From JAEXOD01 sp963663265 (GTDB lineage: Bacteria > Bacteroidota > Ignavibacteria > Ignavibacteriales > Melioribacteraceae): a DNA stretch of 64,000 nt. The stretch lies in assembly GCA_963663265.2 (NCBI GenBank), contig CAXXXM010000002.1, forward strand, positions 2,108,001-2,172,000. Reading direction: 5' to 3'. The notes under the pieces are model-generated. The model was not told the DNA's origin and did no database searches. It saw nothing but the letters and a program-made list of their open reading frames with translations. How positions within the stretch are numbered: the first letter of the stretch is position 1; each line of letters starts with the position of its first letter. This document shows, piece after piece, positions 17,921-26,543 of this stretch. The position numbers were made by a program, and so were the translations under genes.

Positions 17921-18757
17921 ATGAGTTTTTACCCTCAGCCAAATGATTATACTTGTGGACCTTTTTCATTAAAACATGCTATGAACATGTTTGGAGTATT
18001 CATAGGTGACAAGTTAATAATTGAAAAATCCGGTGCAAAGTGGTGGAAGGGAACAGATGAAGTAGGATTAGAGGCTGCAGCCAAAGCCTTTAATTTTAAG
18101 TTTGAGGCATTTACAACAGAAAGCGAATATAAAGCTCTTGTTTCGTTAAATAAGTATTTAAAAAAAGGTTATCCATGTATTTTATGTGTTAATAACTGGA
18201 AACATTGGATTACGGTTGTAAACCATACAAAAAATGAATATGTGGTAATAAATTCAGGTGAAAATAAAGTTTTTTATACACTTAGTTCTCAAAAGTTGTT
18301 AGAATATTGGGCTTGTTTTGTTGAAGAAACAGAAAGCTTTAGTTACGATGGATATGCATTAATACCGAATTTTAAGGCTAAAACATATGCTAAATTTACT
18401 CCTAAAAAAGCACAGATTTTAATGTATTCGCAAAATAAAGATTTAGCTTTGCATTGGGAAGAATATTTTAACGACTTAACAATTTTTACAACTCCTTTAA
18501 ATGACAAAATATCAGAATTTATAGATTTTAGCAACTTTGTAAAAAAATATGAAAATGTATTGATTAAAAAAACTGCTTTTTGGCATGGAAGCGTTCCTGC
18601 AGATGAATTAAAAAAAATTCTTAATAATTTAGAATTTGTTGCTGAAATATATAATTTGGTTATTCTTCCTAAAAATGAAATTAAAGTATTACTTGATGTT
18701 TCATCGTTATTGATGATGTATGCATGCGGTCATTTTGGGATGGCAAAATTTTATTAA
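17921..18757 (+). CDS. C39-like cysteine peptidase-fold protein
   Basis: A 278-residue protein whose first half matches the peptidase C39-like fold. The expected Gln-Asp/Asn-Cys oxyanion and nucleophile are in PQPNDYTCGPFSLKHAM (Cys about 12), and the His is in NWKHWITVVN (about 90), followed by an Asn in YVVINSGE. Such domains cleave double-glycine leaders or act as papain-like hydrolases. There is no signal peptide or ABC transporter here, so a cytosolic role is likely. Residues 145-278 are an unrecognised alpha/beta domain. It leads a four-gene plus-strand run; the next gene starts 11 bases after its stop. Confidence 0.75.
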   Translation: MSFYPQPNDYTCGPFSLKHAMNMFGVFIGDKLIIEKSGAKWWKGTDEVGLEAAAKAFNFKFEAFTTESEYKALVSLNKYLKKGYPCILCVNNWKHWITVVNHTKNEYVVINSGENKVFYTLSSQKLLEYWACFVEETESFSYDGYALIPNFKAKTYAKFTPKKAQILMYSQNKDLALHWEEYFNDLTIFTTPLNDKISEFIDFSNFVKKYENVLIKKTAFWHGSVPADELKKILNNLEFVAEIYNLVILPKNEIKVLLDVSSLLMMYACGHFGMAKFY

Positions 18758-18768
18758 TTGGAGAATAT

Positions 18769-19326
18769 ATGAATAAACACGATAAAATATTAACAGAAAA
18801 AAATTGTGCTTTACTTGTTGTTGATATTCAAGAAAGAATTTTACCGGCTATGTTTGAAAGTGAAAGCTTTCTTACAAATACTCTTAAACTCATTAAAGGC
18901 ATTAAGGTTCTCCAAATTCCAATTTTTTTTACAGAGCAATACCCTAAAGGATTGGGAAAAACTGTAAAAGTAATTAGTGATGAATTAGAAGGAATATCTG
19001 CATTTGAAAAAATGACTTTTAGTTGTGCTGGAGCTGAAAACTTATTTGATGAGTTGAAAAAGAAGAGTATTATAAAAGTAATTCTTGTTGGAATTGAATC
19101 ACATGTTTGTATACTTCAAACTGCATTGGATTTAATAGTTAACGGTTTCGAGGTCTTTTTGCCTGCTGATGCAGTAACTTCGCGAAAAAAACAGGATTGT
19201 GAAGTAGCATTAAAGAGGATGGAAAAACATGGAGTTGAAATAACGTTAACAGAATCAGTTCTATTTGAAATGTTGAATGTTTGTGGTACAGAGCAGTTTA
19301 AGCAGATTAGTAAAATTGTTAAATAA
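18769..19326 (+). CDS. Isochorismatase-family cysteine hydrolase
   Basis: The start is the ATG at 18769 (185 residues), directly after GGAGAATAT; a longer frame would overlap the C39-like gene. The catalytic Asp-Lys-Cys triad of the isochorismatase/nicotinamidase fold is present: Asp in LLVVDIQERI, Lys in FEKMTFSC and Cys in VGIESHVCILQTALDL. The cis-peptide motif before the Cys (GIESHVC) and the ADAVTSRKKQD segment fit the YcaC/PncA-like branch of unknown substrate. Gene spacing (11 bases on each side) puts it in an operon with the C39-like and GyrI-like genes. Confidence 0.88.
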   Translation: MNKHDKILTEKNCALLVVDIQERILPAMFESESFLTNTLKLIKGIKVLQIPIFFTEQYPKGLGKTVKVISDELEGISAFEKMTFSCAGAENLFDELKKKSIIKVILVGIESHVCILQTALDLIVNGFEVFLPADAVTSRKKQDCEVALKRMEKHGVEITLTESVLFEMLNVCGTEQFKQISKIVK

Positions 19327-19337
19327 AGGAGCCTAAA

Positions 19338-19850
19338 ATGAATAATGAAATTGAACTTGTTGAAAAAGAAAAACTTTATACTTTAGAAATTTCTGCAAAA
19401 GCAACCATGCCGCAAATGCCCAAATTAATAAAAACATCGTATAAGGAAATTGTAGATTATTTTGAAAAGAATAATAAATCACCTGAAACAGCTCCATATA
19501 TTCGTTATACTCAATTAGACTGGGAAAAAATTAACACTCAAAATAAGATTGTTGCCTTTATCAAAATGTTTACACAGAAATGGCAAATGTTAATTGGATT
19601 TCCTGTTAGTAATCCTATTGATGGTGAAGGAAAAATTACTGCCGGATTTATTCCTGCCGGAAAATATGTTAAAGCAATTCATAAAGGTGATTACATGAAG
19701 GTTGGCAACACTTATAAAAAAATGGTAACGTTCATTAATGATAAAAAACTTAAAATGGGTGCTGAATCTATTGAATTTTATTTGAACGACCCAAAAGAAG
19801 TAAAAAAAGAAGATTTGCTCACTGAAGTGCTAATTCCCATAGTTGAATAA
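19338..19850 (+). CDS. GyrI-like small-molecule-binding protein
   Basis: A 170-residue stand-alone effector-binding domain of the GyrI/AraC-E type: an N-terminal strand-helix segment, YIRYTQLDWEKI, WQMLIGFPVSNPIDGEGKIT, the typical FIPAGKYVKAIHKGDYMKVG core, and a terminal SIEFYLNDPKEVKKEDLLTE, which resembles the E-x-Y-x-NDP ending of this family. It lacks a DNA-binding domain, so it probably binds a hydrophobic small molecule or a protein partner. AAAGGAGCC precedes the ATG. It lies 11 bases after the isochorismatase gene. Confidence 0.85.
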   Translation: MNNEIELVEKEKLYTLEISAKATMPQMPKLIKTSYKEIVDYFEKNNKSPETAPYIRYTQLDWEKINTQNKIVAFIKMFTQKWQMLIGFPVSNPIDGEGKITAGFIPAGKYVKAIHKGDYMKVGNTYKKMVTFINDKKLKMGAESIEFYLNDPKEVKKEDLLTEVLIPIVE

Positions 19851-19912
19851 AAACTGCAAATTGACATGAAAGAACATACTTATGTTGTGCATATAAACAA
19901 TTTTGAGTTTGT

Positions 19913-20407
19913 ATGAAGACAACAAATAAAAGGAATGCTATTATTTATTCGTTTTTAATTGTTTTAAGTATGATAGTAACAATAACCGGATTTGAACTTT
20001 TAATAAATTTTCATCCTCTAAGGTTGTATAAAAATAGTATTGTATGGGGCTTTTCCTATTATAATTGGGTTATGGTGCATGAAATAAGTGCCGCTCTTTT
20101 TGTGATGTTTGCAATTATTCATTTGTATTTACACTTTGGTTGGTATAAAAGTTTTTTAAAATGTAATGTTGTTAATAACAAACTAACATTAATGGTTACA
20201 GTGCTTTTTATCTTAACTTTATTAACAAGTTTCATCCCGTTTATAATAAAAACTCTTTTTAGGATAAAAGGAGGATTTCCCGAATTTATTCGGTTTTTTT
20301 ATAAAGCCCACAATAAAATTGGAATAATATTCGCTGTGTTGCTAATTATCCACATACTAAGTAGAAAAGATAAGATTGTAAAGATGTTTACTAAGTTACT
20401 TCATTAG
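19913..20407 (+). CDS. DUF4405-like four-helix membrane protein
   Basis: A 164-residue membrane protein with four helices (about 10-30, 52-75, 90-112 and 135-155). His residues lie in the second and fourth helices (MVHEISAALF, IIHLYLHFGW; HNKIGIIFAVLLIIHI), as in cytochrome-b-like DUF4405 proteins, which suggests haem b coordination. No enzyme partner is adjacent, so the redox role is only a suggestion. It ends the plus-strand run begun at 17921 and is immediately convergent (1 base) with the SGNH gene at 20409. Confidence 0.75.
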   Translation: MKTTNKRNAIIYSFLIVLSMIVTITGFELLINFHPLRLYKNSIVWGFSYYNWVMVHEISAALFVMFAIIHLYLHFGWYKSFLKCNVVNNKLTLMVTVLFILTLLTSFIPFIIKTLFRIKGGFPEFIRFFYKAHNKIGIIFAVLLIIHILSRKDKIVKMFTKLLH

Positions 20408-20408
20408 T

Positions 20409-21407
20409 TTATTCAAGCTTGGTTAAGTATTTTTCATAACCTTTCATAATGGCAACATAGAGCATATCTGCAATAAGTTGATAGCCCGGTTTAGTGAAAT
20501 GAATCTTGTCGTTATAAGCTAACTCATTATCTAACCAAGTTTGCATCGGATTATTTTGCCCCATTATCCCATATAGATCCCAGTTGGCAACGTTATGCTT
20601 TTTGGAAATTGTTTTAATAATGTTTCGAACAACAGGGATGTTTTGATTTATTTTGTTTTTTTTGATGTAGGACTCGGCAGGTGTAGTTAAAATGATTGCA
20701 CAGTTATTATTAGTTGATTTTACAATATCAATTATTTTTTCAATTTCTTCATGGATAGCAGAAGAATCGAACTTGGTAGCAAAAGCATCATTTGTTCCAA
20801 GCGTAATAATTGCCAAATCGGGTTTCGCTTCATTTAAATACTCGTTAAATTGAGTCGATTCATTAAAATAGCTAAAAGATTTGCCGCTATTACCATAAAC
20901 ATAATAATCTATTCCACGTTTTTTTATTGGCATACCATTAAACCATGAAGTGTCATAGTCTATTAATGAAGGATCTAAAGTTATAGAAGAATCTTGAGCA
21001 CATAAATAGCTTTCTGCGAGGAATAAATATTCTGCTTCATCAAAATCATCCCCGCCTCTTTTCTTCCTTTTTTTTGTTACTTTCTTTTTGGTTGTTTTTT
21101 GAACCGGAGCAGAAAATACATGTCTTCCCAAATTACCAAAATTTATTTGGAAATTATATTCAAGCTGATTGGGGAACGATAAACCTGCTACGTGTGAATC
21201 GCCAAAATGAAATATTGTTATTTTGTTAATTTTCCCCTCTTCCAAATCATGTAGTTTTTCATAAAATTTGGTCAAGCACTTTTTGGAATTATTAATAGTG
21301 TTTTTAGAATACTGAATAAACTTATAATTATTAGTATCAATAATTGCTTGTTGAGCAGAAATTTTAACAACAAAAATAAAACATAAAACAGCAAAAAGAT
21401 TTTTCAT
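20409..21407 (-). CDS. Secreted SGNH/GDSL hydrolase
   Basis: A 332-residue protein with signal peptide MKNLFAVLCFIFVVKISAQ. SGNH blocks are present: block I HFGDSHVAG (Ser nucleophile), block III TLGTNDAF and block V NDKIHFTKPGY (catalytic Asp and His). The fold acts as esterase or lipase on acylated sugars or lipids; substrate unknown. Between block I and the rest is a lysine/arginine-rich stretch, KKKVTKKRKKRGGDDFDEAE, at about residues 106-125, which looks like a low-complexity insertion. The gene starts 4 bases after the stop of another SGNH gene, so the two are co-transcribed. Confidence 0.88.
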   Translation of the reverse strand: MKNLFAVLCFIFVVKISAQQAIIDTNNYKFIQYSKNTINNSKKCLTKFYEKLHDLEEGKINKITIFHFGDSHVAGLSFPNQLEYNFQINFGNLGRHVFSAPVQKTTKKKVTKKRKKRGGDDFDEAEYLFLAESYLCAQDSSITLDPSLIDYDTSWFNGMPIKKRGIDYYVYGNSGKSFSYFNESTQFNEYLNEAKPDLAIITLGTNDAFATKFDSSAIHEEIEKIIDIVKSTNNNCAIILTTPAESYIKKNKINQNIPVVRNIIKTISKKHNVANWDLYGIMGQNNPMQTWLDNELAYNDKIHFTKPGYQLIADMLYVAIMKGYEKYLTKLE

Positions 21408-21411
21408 ATAA

Positions 21412-22791
21412 TCACATGTTTTGAAATAAAGATTTTGTCAATTTATAGCTTAGTTTTTTAGCTCCGGCATGATTAAAATGAGTATAATCTGAAGAAGCCA
21501 AATTTTCATTAACCCATAAAGGCATGCTGTTTTTACCACCCATGGCTTTAAAGATATTCCAAAAACATACTTTAGTAATTCGAGCTGCATTTCGCTGAGC
21601 ATCAATAAGTTTATTTAGACTTGGAATAGTTCTAAATCCATTTATATCTTTCATACTTCTATCGCTTGAACTTATTAGTAAAATACCCGCATTTGGAAAA
21701 GCAGTTTTTATATGGTTAATAACTTTAATCATGCCGTCTTGGTACCAACCGTAGTCTTTTGTCTCTTCACTCAAAACATTAGCACCAAATTGCAGAATAA
21801 CAAGCTTATAATTTAGAAATCTATCAAAGCTCTGTAAAACTGATTGGGGAATACGGGTGAGTAATAAACCGCTATGTCCTCTGATAGAAAAATTGTCAAC
21901 ATATACCCCTTTGCCACTTTCAAAACTCATACCATAAAGAATTAGATGTTTTGAAAAACTAAACCTAATTTTGGGAGAATTTATATTTGTTAAAACAACT
22001 TCACTTATATAACCATTATTGCTAAGTTTTAGCGTTTGTACTTCTGCTCCTGTTGAATAACTTAAATAAGAAGAATCAGATTTGGAAGTGTAAAAGACTT
22101 TGACTGTACTAAAATTTTTATTTTGAGGATGAAAATATTCCACCCAATAGTTTTTAATATTATTTGTAGAATCAATGGTGTTGGTTGTATCGGTAAGATA
22201 CACGCAGCCATTAATTCCATAATAAAACCAATTTGGTTTTTTATGTAATAAATTATAGTACAAAAAAGAATCTGAATAATTTTGAATAATTGTGTTGCGA
22301 GCACTTGAGTTGTTATTAGTGATTGGAACGAACCCAACTCCTGTACCACCAAATCGTTTTTGAAGATAGTTTCGTAAGTCTTGTGAAAATAAATCACCTT
22401 CAATAATTGAATCACCATAATAAGCAATTCTTATTTCTTCGTTTTCTGCAATATTTGTTAAAGCATTATAAAATTGACTTAAATTAGAACTTTGGTTTTC
22501 ACTAAAATCTTCAATAGGAATAGTCAGCTTTTGAAGTAATTCATCAATAGGTACTTGAGTGTCAACAATTTCTTCTATTTGCGGCTTATAGCTTAATAAT
22601 AATGAATCCGGTTCTTCAACTCTTAAGTCAGAAAATAAATCAACAGGTTTAATACCTATTGAAGCGATAGCAAAATCTTTTGGCAAAAAAGATAATAAAA
22701 CTAATAAACCAATTGTTATAAATACTAATAAAAATACAGATGTAAAAGGGTTTTTTATGAACATACAATACAAACAAAAAATAATAGACAT
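21412..22791 (-). CDS. Membrane-anchored SGNH hydrolase
   Basis: A 459-residue protein with an N-terminal membrane helix (about 12-32; Met10 at 22764 is an alternative start). After a linker come SGNH motifs: block I AYYGDSIIEGDLF (Ser), block III ILQFGANVLSEE and block V SSDYTHFNHAGAKKL (Asp, His). A beta-sandwich-like insert separates blocks I and III. Tandem SGNH proteins are common in Bacteroidota and often work with an MBOAT acyltransferase to acetylate surface polysaccharide; no MBOAT gene is in the window. The pair with the downstream gene suggests two steps on the same acylated substrate, which is inference. Confidence 0.85.
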   Translation of the reverse strand: MSIIFCLYCMFIKNPFTSVFLLVFITIGLLVLLSFLPKDFAIASIGIKPVDLFSDLRVEEPDSLLLSYKPQIEEIVDTQVPIDELLQKLTIPIEDFSENQSSNLSQFYNALTNIAENEEIRIAYYGDSIIEGDLFSQDLRNYLQKRFGGTGVGFVPITNNNSSARNTIIQNYSDSFLYYNLLHKKPNWFYYGINGCVYLTDTTNTIDSTNNIKNYWVEYFHPQNKNFSTVKVFYTSKSDSSYLSYSTGAEVQTLKLSNNGYISEVVLTNINSPKIRFSFSKHLILYGMSFESGKGVYVDNFSIRGHSGLLLTRIPQSVLQSFDRFLNYKLVILQFGANVLSEETKDYGWYQDGMIKVINHIKTAFPNAGILLISSSDRSMKDINGFRTIPSLNKLIDAQRNAARITKVCFWNIFKAMGGKNSMPLWVNENLASSDYTHFNHAGAKKLSYKLTKSLFQNM

Positions 22792-22874
22792 ATACTAAAA
22801 TATGATGTTTTTTTATTTTAGTTAAGGGAAAAAAGAGTTAAATTTATAAAATATATTATAATTTTTGATATTTT

Positions 22875-25019
22875 ATGATGCGACTTATATTTGCTAAGAA
22901 GTATAATTTATTGTACTTGATGTTATTGTTTAGTAGTTTGGTTATGGGGCAGAATAAAGAAGTCTTTTGTACCAAAACAGAGACAGCTCCGGTTATTGAT
23001 GGTGATATGTCTGACTCTGTTTGGCAGAAGGCAACTCCAATAACTGATTTTTTACAACAAGATCCAATTCCCGGTGTAAACCCTCGATTTAATACAGAAG
23101 TTAGAGTTTTATATGATAACGATAAAATCTATTTTGGTGTTTATTGTTATGATGATAATCCTAACGAAATAATTGCCCGCGAAATGAAATGGGATGGGTA
23201 CATAAGCAAAGATGACTATTTTAGAATAATTATTGATACTTATAATGATGATAGAAATGCTTATTGGTTTGCCATAAATCCATTATCAGCCCAAAACGAT
23301 GCATTGGTTACAGGAAATGATTTTTCCGGATTTAATGAAGATTGGGATGGCGTATGGGAAGTAAAAGCAAAAATAACTGAAAAAGGTTGGTTTGCCGAAG
23401 TTGCTTATCCTTTTTTCATGTTTAGATTTTTTGATAAGAATGAGCAAATATGGGGGGTAAACTTTGAGAGATGCATTAAACGATATGATGAAGTGATTTT
23501 ATGGACTTCGGTTGGAAAAGACAAAGGTTCCATGAAAATATCGGAAGCAGGTGACTTAAGAGGACTTAATGGAATTAAACGAGGAACGCCTGTTTATTTA
23601 ATCCCTTTTTTATCTGCCGGAATGGAAATAAAACCGGATAGAAACCAATATGTTCATGAACCGGGTTTGGATGCAAAAATTGGTTTATCTGAAACTATGT
23701 CATTAGATTTAACCTTAAATACTGATTTTGCTCAAGTTGAAGCTGATAGAGATAAGATTAATTTATCAAGATTTCCATTATTTTTTCAAGAAAAAAGGGA
23801 TTTCTTTTTAGAAGGGGTAAATACATTTAAGTTTAATATGGGCAGTTCTAATACTCTTTATTACAGTAGAAGAATGGGTTTGAATAAAGGTGAAGAAATA
23901 CCAATTATTGGTGGAGCAAAATTAGTTGGGCGTACAGGAAGTTATGAAATTGGATTACTTAATTTAACAACAGATAAAAAAGGGAATGAACCTGTTACAA
24001 ATTTTTCAGTTTTAAGAACAAAATATGATATATTAGGGCATTCATACATAGGGGCAATTATTACCGATAAAGAAACAAAAAATAGTTTTAATAGGAGTAT
24101 TGGTGCGGATTTTGAGTTGTCTTTTGATAATTTTTTAGGGGATAAAAATTTAATTATTACTTCAAGAATTGCAAAAACATTTGAAAGAAACAATCCGCAA
24201 AATACTTGGGCGGGTTTCTTTTCAATAGATTATCCAAACGAAGTAATTGACCAATATTTTAGTTACAATTTTTATCAAAATAACTTTAATCCGGCAATGG
24301 GTTTCATTGACCAAACAGGAATTCAACAGTATCATTATTCACTTAAAATATCACCAAGAATTAATAAATATTATATTAGAAAATTAAGTTTAAATCCTTT
24401 TGATATGGCTTTACATTATGATAAAAATAATGAATTGCAGCACGCTTACTTTTATACGCAGCCAATTGGATTTGTTACTGAAGGAGGAGAGACATTTTAT
24501 TTAAGTGGAGAACGAGTATTTGATAACGTACAAAAAAGTTTTGTAATCTTTGATACAACGGAGGTTGCTGCCGGTAAATATTGGTATACAACGTTTTATT
24601 CGGGAATACAAAGTTCCACTTCAAATTCAATTTATGGTAAATTAGAAGTTGAGATGGGAGAATTTTATAATGGTACAAAGAACACATATTCTTTTAACTT
24701 GACTTCAGTATTTAATAAGCATTTAATCTTTGAAGGTGATTTTGAGTATAATAATATTTCAATTAATAATAATAAAATAAAAACTTATGAGTTTGGGGGA
24801 AGATTAAAATACAATCTTTCAACTCAGTGGTTAACTTCAGTTTTTTGTCAATGGAATAATGAACTTGATGAAATTAACTTGAATTATAGAATTAATTGGA
24901 AACCTAAGTTAGGAAGTGATTTTTACTTAGTAATTAATCATCTTTTAGATACAAAAAATGTTATTAAAACAAAAGATTTTATTATATTAGCTAAGTTTTC
25001 GTGGTTATTCATTATTTAA
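22875..25019 (+). CDS. DUF5916 outer-membrane protein with CBM9-like domain
   Basis: A 714-residue exported protein (signal to about residue 26, ending VMGQ). Residues 35-215 form a CBM9/DOMON-like beta-sandwich (APVIDGDMSDSVWQKATPI, VRVLYDNDKIYFGVYCYD, WFAEVAYPFFMFRF). The rest (about 235-714) is the DUF5916 region, with FLSAGMEI, LNTDFAQVEADRDKINLSRF and PLFFQEKRDFFLEG, followed by many amphipathic strands typical of an outer-membrane barrel ending in an aromatic residue. Members of this family are widespread in Bacteroidota; the substrate is unknown, and sugar or heme-like ligand binding by the N-domain is possible. It is divergent from the SGNH pair. Confidence 0.9.
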   Translation: MMRLIFAKKYNLLYLMLLFSSLVMGQNKEVFCTKTETAPVIDGDMSDSVWQKATPITDFLQQDPIPGVNPRFNTEVRVLYDNDKIYFGVYCYDDNPNEIIAREMKWDGYISKDDYFRIIIDTYNDDRNAYWFAINPLSAQNDALVTGNDFSGFNEDWDGVWEVKAKITEKGWFAEVAYPFFMFRFFDKNEQIWGVNFERCIKRYDEVILWTSVGKDKGSMKISEAGDLRGLNGIKRGTPVYLIPFLSAGMEIKPDRNQYVHEPGLDAKIGLSETMSLDLTLNTDFAQVEADRDKINLSRFPLFFQEKRDFFLEGVNTFKFNMGSSNTLYYSRRMGLNKGEEIPIIGGAKLVGRTGSYEIGLLNLTTDKKGNEPVTNFSVLRTKYDILGHSYIGAIITDKETKNSFNRSIGADFELSFDNFLGDKNLIITSRIAKTFERNNPQNTWAGFFSIDYPNEVIDQYFSYNFYQNNFNPAMGFIDQTGIQQYHYSLKISPRINKYYIRKLSLNPFDMALHYDKNNELQHAYFYTQPIGFVTEGGETFYLSGERVFDNVQKSFVIFDTTEVAAGKYWYTTFYSGIQSSTSNSIYGKLEVEMGEFYNGTKNTYSFNLTSVFNKHLIFEGDFEYNNISINNNKIKTYEFGGRLKYNLSTQWLTSVFCQWNNELDEINLNYRINWKPKLGSDFYLVINHLLDTKNVIKTKDFIILAKFSWLFII

Positions 25020-25065
25020 TAATTATATTTGTTACAAGCATTTAGTTTTAATTTGGAGCAACTAT

Positions 25066-26346
25066 ATGACTTCCAAAAATAAATTTTATACAGATTTAGA
25101 TTTTGAAAGACTTAAAAAAAGTGATAGAGAAACGGAATATAGAACACCATTCCAAATTGATAGAGATAGAATAATCCATTCCTCGGAATTCAGAAGACTG
25201 CAGGGTAAAACTCAAGTGTTTTTGCCGGGCGAATACGATTTCTATAGAACACGATTGACCCATTCCATTGAAGTTGCTCAAATTGGACGGGCTATATGTT
25301 ATTTTTTGAATACAAAGGCAATTACAGTTTTTAACGATGAGTATTTCCTTGATTCCGATTTAATTGAAGCGGCATGTCTTGCCCATGATTTAGGACACTC
25401 TCCATTTGGGCATGGTGGAGAAAGAGTGTTAAATACTCTTATGCAACCTTATGGTGGTTTTGAAGGAAATGCACAAACTCTTAGGTTGATAAGCGAAATA
25501 TTTTTTAGGGATGAAGGCAGACAGAGAGGTATGAACCCAACTCGTGCGTTTTTAGATAGTATTTTGAAATACAAAACTCTGTTTAATGATTCCGAAAAAA
25601 AATACAACCATTTCTTGTACGACGAACAGGAAAAGTATTTAGAGCATGCTTTTTATGGTGAGGATTATAAAAGTCATTTTAAAACAGAAGAAGAAATAAA
25701 CTCCTTTAGAAGTATTGAGTGTCAAATAATGGATTTTGCCGATGATACAGCTTATGCTATTAATGATCTTATTGATAGTATAATGGGGGGATTTATAACG
25801 TATTCAAAATTGGTCAAATGGGGGAATAATAATGAGGACGGGCTATCTTTAAAACAAGAAAAGATTCTTTCTGAAGTTGCTGATTGGATAAAAGCCGATA
25901 TTTACAAAAAGAAACTTAGTGCATTGATTGGTTCTTTTATTAGGAGCTGCCAAATAAAAGAACGAGAAACATTTTTAGATAAACATACTAATAGATACAA
26001 ATACATTCTTTATGTTGAGAAATCTGTTTTAGACAAGTTGGAACTGTTCAAAAAACTTTCAATTGATATAGTATTTAAAACTTCGCAATTACATCAAATG
26101 GAATATAAAGCAAATCATTTATTAAGAAAATTATTTGAAACATTTGAACAAAATTATATAACTGAAAATAAAAGTCTTAAACTACTTCCAGAGTTTAATC
26201 ATAAATTAGTTGTAAATAAAAATACTAATTATGATAAAGCAAGAATACTATGTGATTATATGGCAGGTATGACAGATGGATTTGCTTTAAGAAACTATAA
26301 AAGGTTATTTCAACCGGATTATAGTTCTTTTGTTGACTTAATTTAA
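25066..26346 (+). CDS. dgt: Deoxyguanosinetriphosphate triphosphohydrolase-family protein
   Basis: A 426-residue HD-superfamily enzyme that hydrolyses dNTPs to nucleoside and triphosphate. The N-terminal signature DRDRIIHSSEFRRLQGKTQV is followed by the metal-binding His in RTRLTHSIEVAQ, the HD pair in ACLAHDLGHSPFGHGGE, and the later Asp in IMDFADDTAYAINDL. This is the classic Dgt arrangement. The length agrees with the short-form Dgt proteins of the group. It lies 46 bases after the DUF5916 gene. Confidence 0.93.
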   Translation: MTSKNKFYTDLDFERLKKSDRETEYRTPFQIDRDRIIHSSEFRRLQGKTQVFLPGEYDFYRTRLTHSIEVAQIGRAICYFLNTKAITVFNDEYFLDSDLIEAACLAHDLGHSPFGHGGERVLNTLMQPYGGFEGNAQTLRLISEIFFRDEGRQRGMNPTRAFLDSILKYKTLFNDSEKKYNHFLYDEQEKYLEHAFYGEDYKSHFKTEEEINSFRSIECQIMDFADDTAYAINDLIDSIMGGFITYSKLVKWGNNNEDGLSLKQEKILSEVADWIKADIYKKKLSALIGSFIRSCQIKERETFLDKHTNRYKYILYVEKSVLDKLELFKKLSIDIVFKTSQLHQMEYKANHLLRKLFETFEQNYITENKSLKLLPEFNHKLVVNKNTNYDKARILCDYMAGMTDGFALRNYKRLFQPDYSSFVDLI

Positions 26347-26543
26347 ATTTATTAATAAATTTAAACAAATAATTGCTGGTTTAGTTTAAAATTTATAAAA
26401 CAGCTATTACTTACCAAAAAAAAGTACATTTAGTTTATTTTGGAATCGGCATTTTGGGAGCCGGTTTAATATAAGTTATCGCACGTTGTTGAAATATTAA
26501 CTGTTAATTATAAATAATGTAGAAAAAATTTTAAAGGTTTTAA

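Noticed and set aside
17921..18757. Bacteriocin-processing C39 peptidase of an ABC exporter
   Set aside because: There are no membrane or ATP-binding domains in the protein and no precursor peptide or transporter gene beside it.
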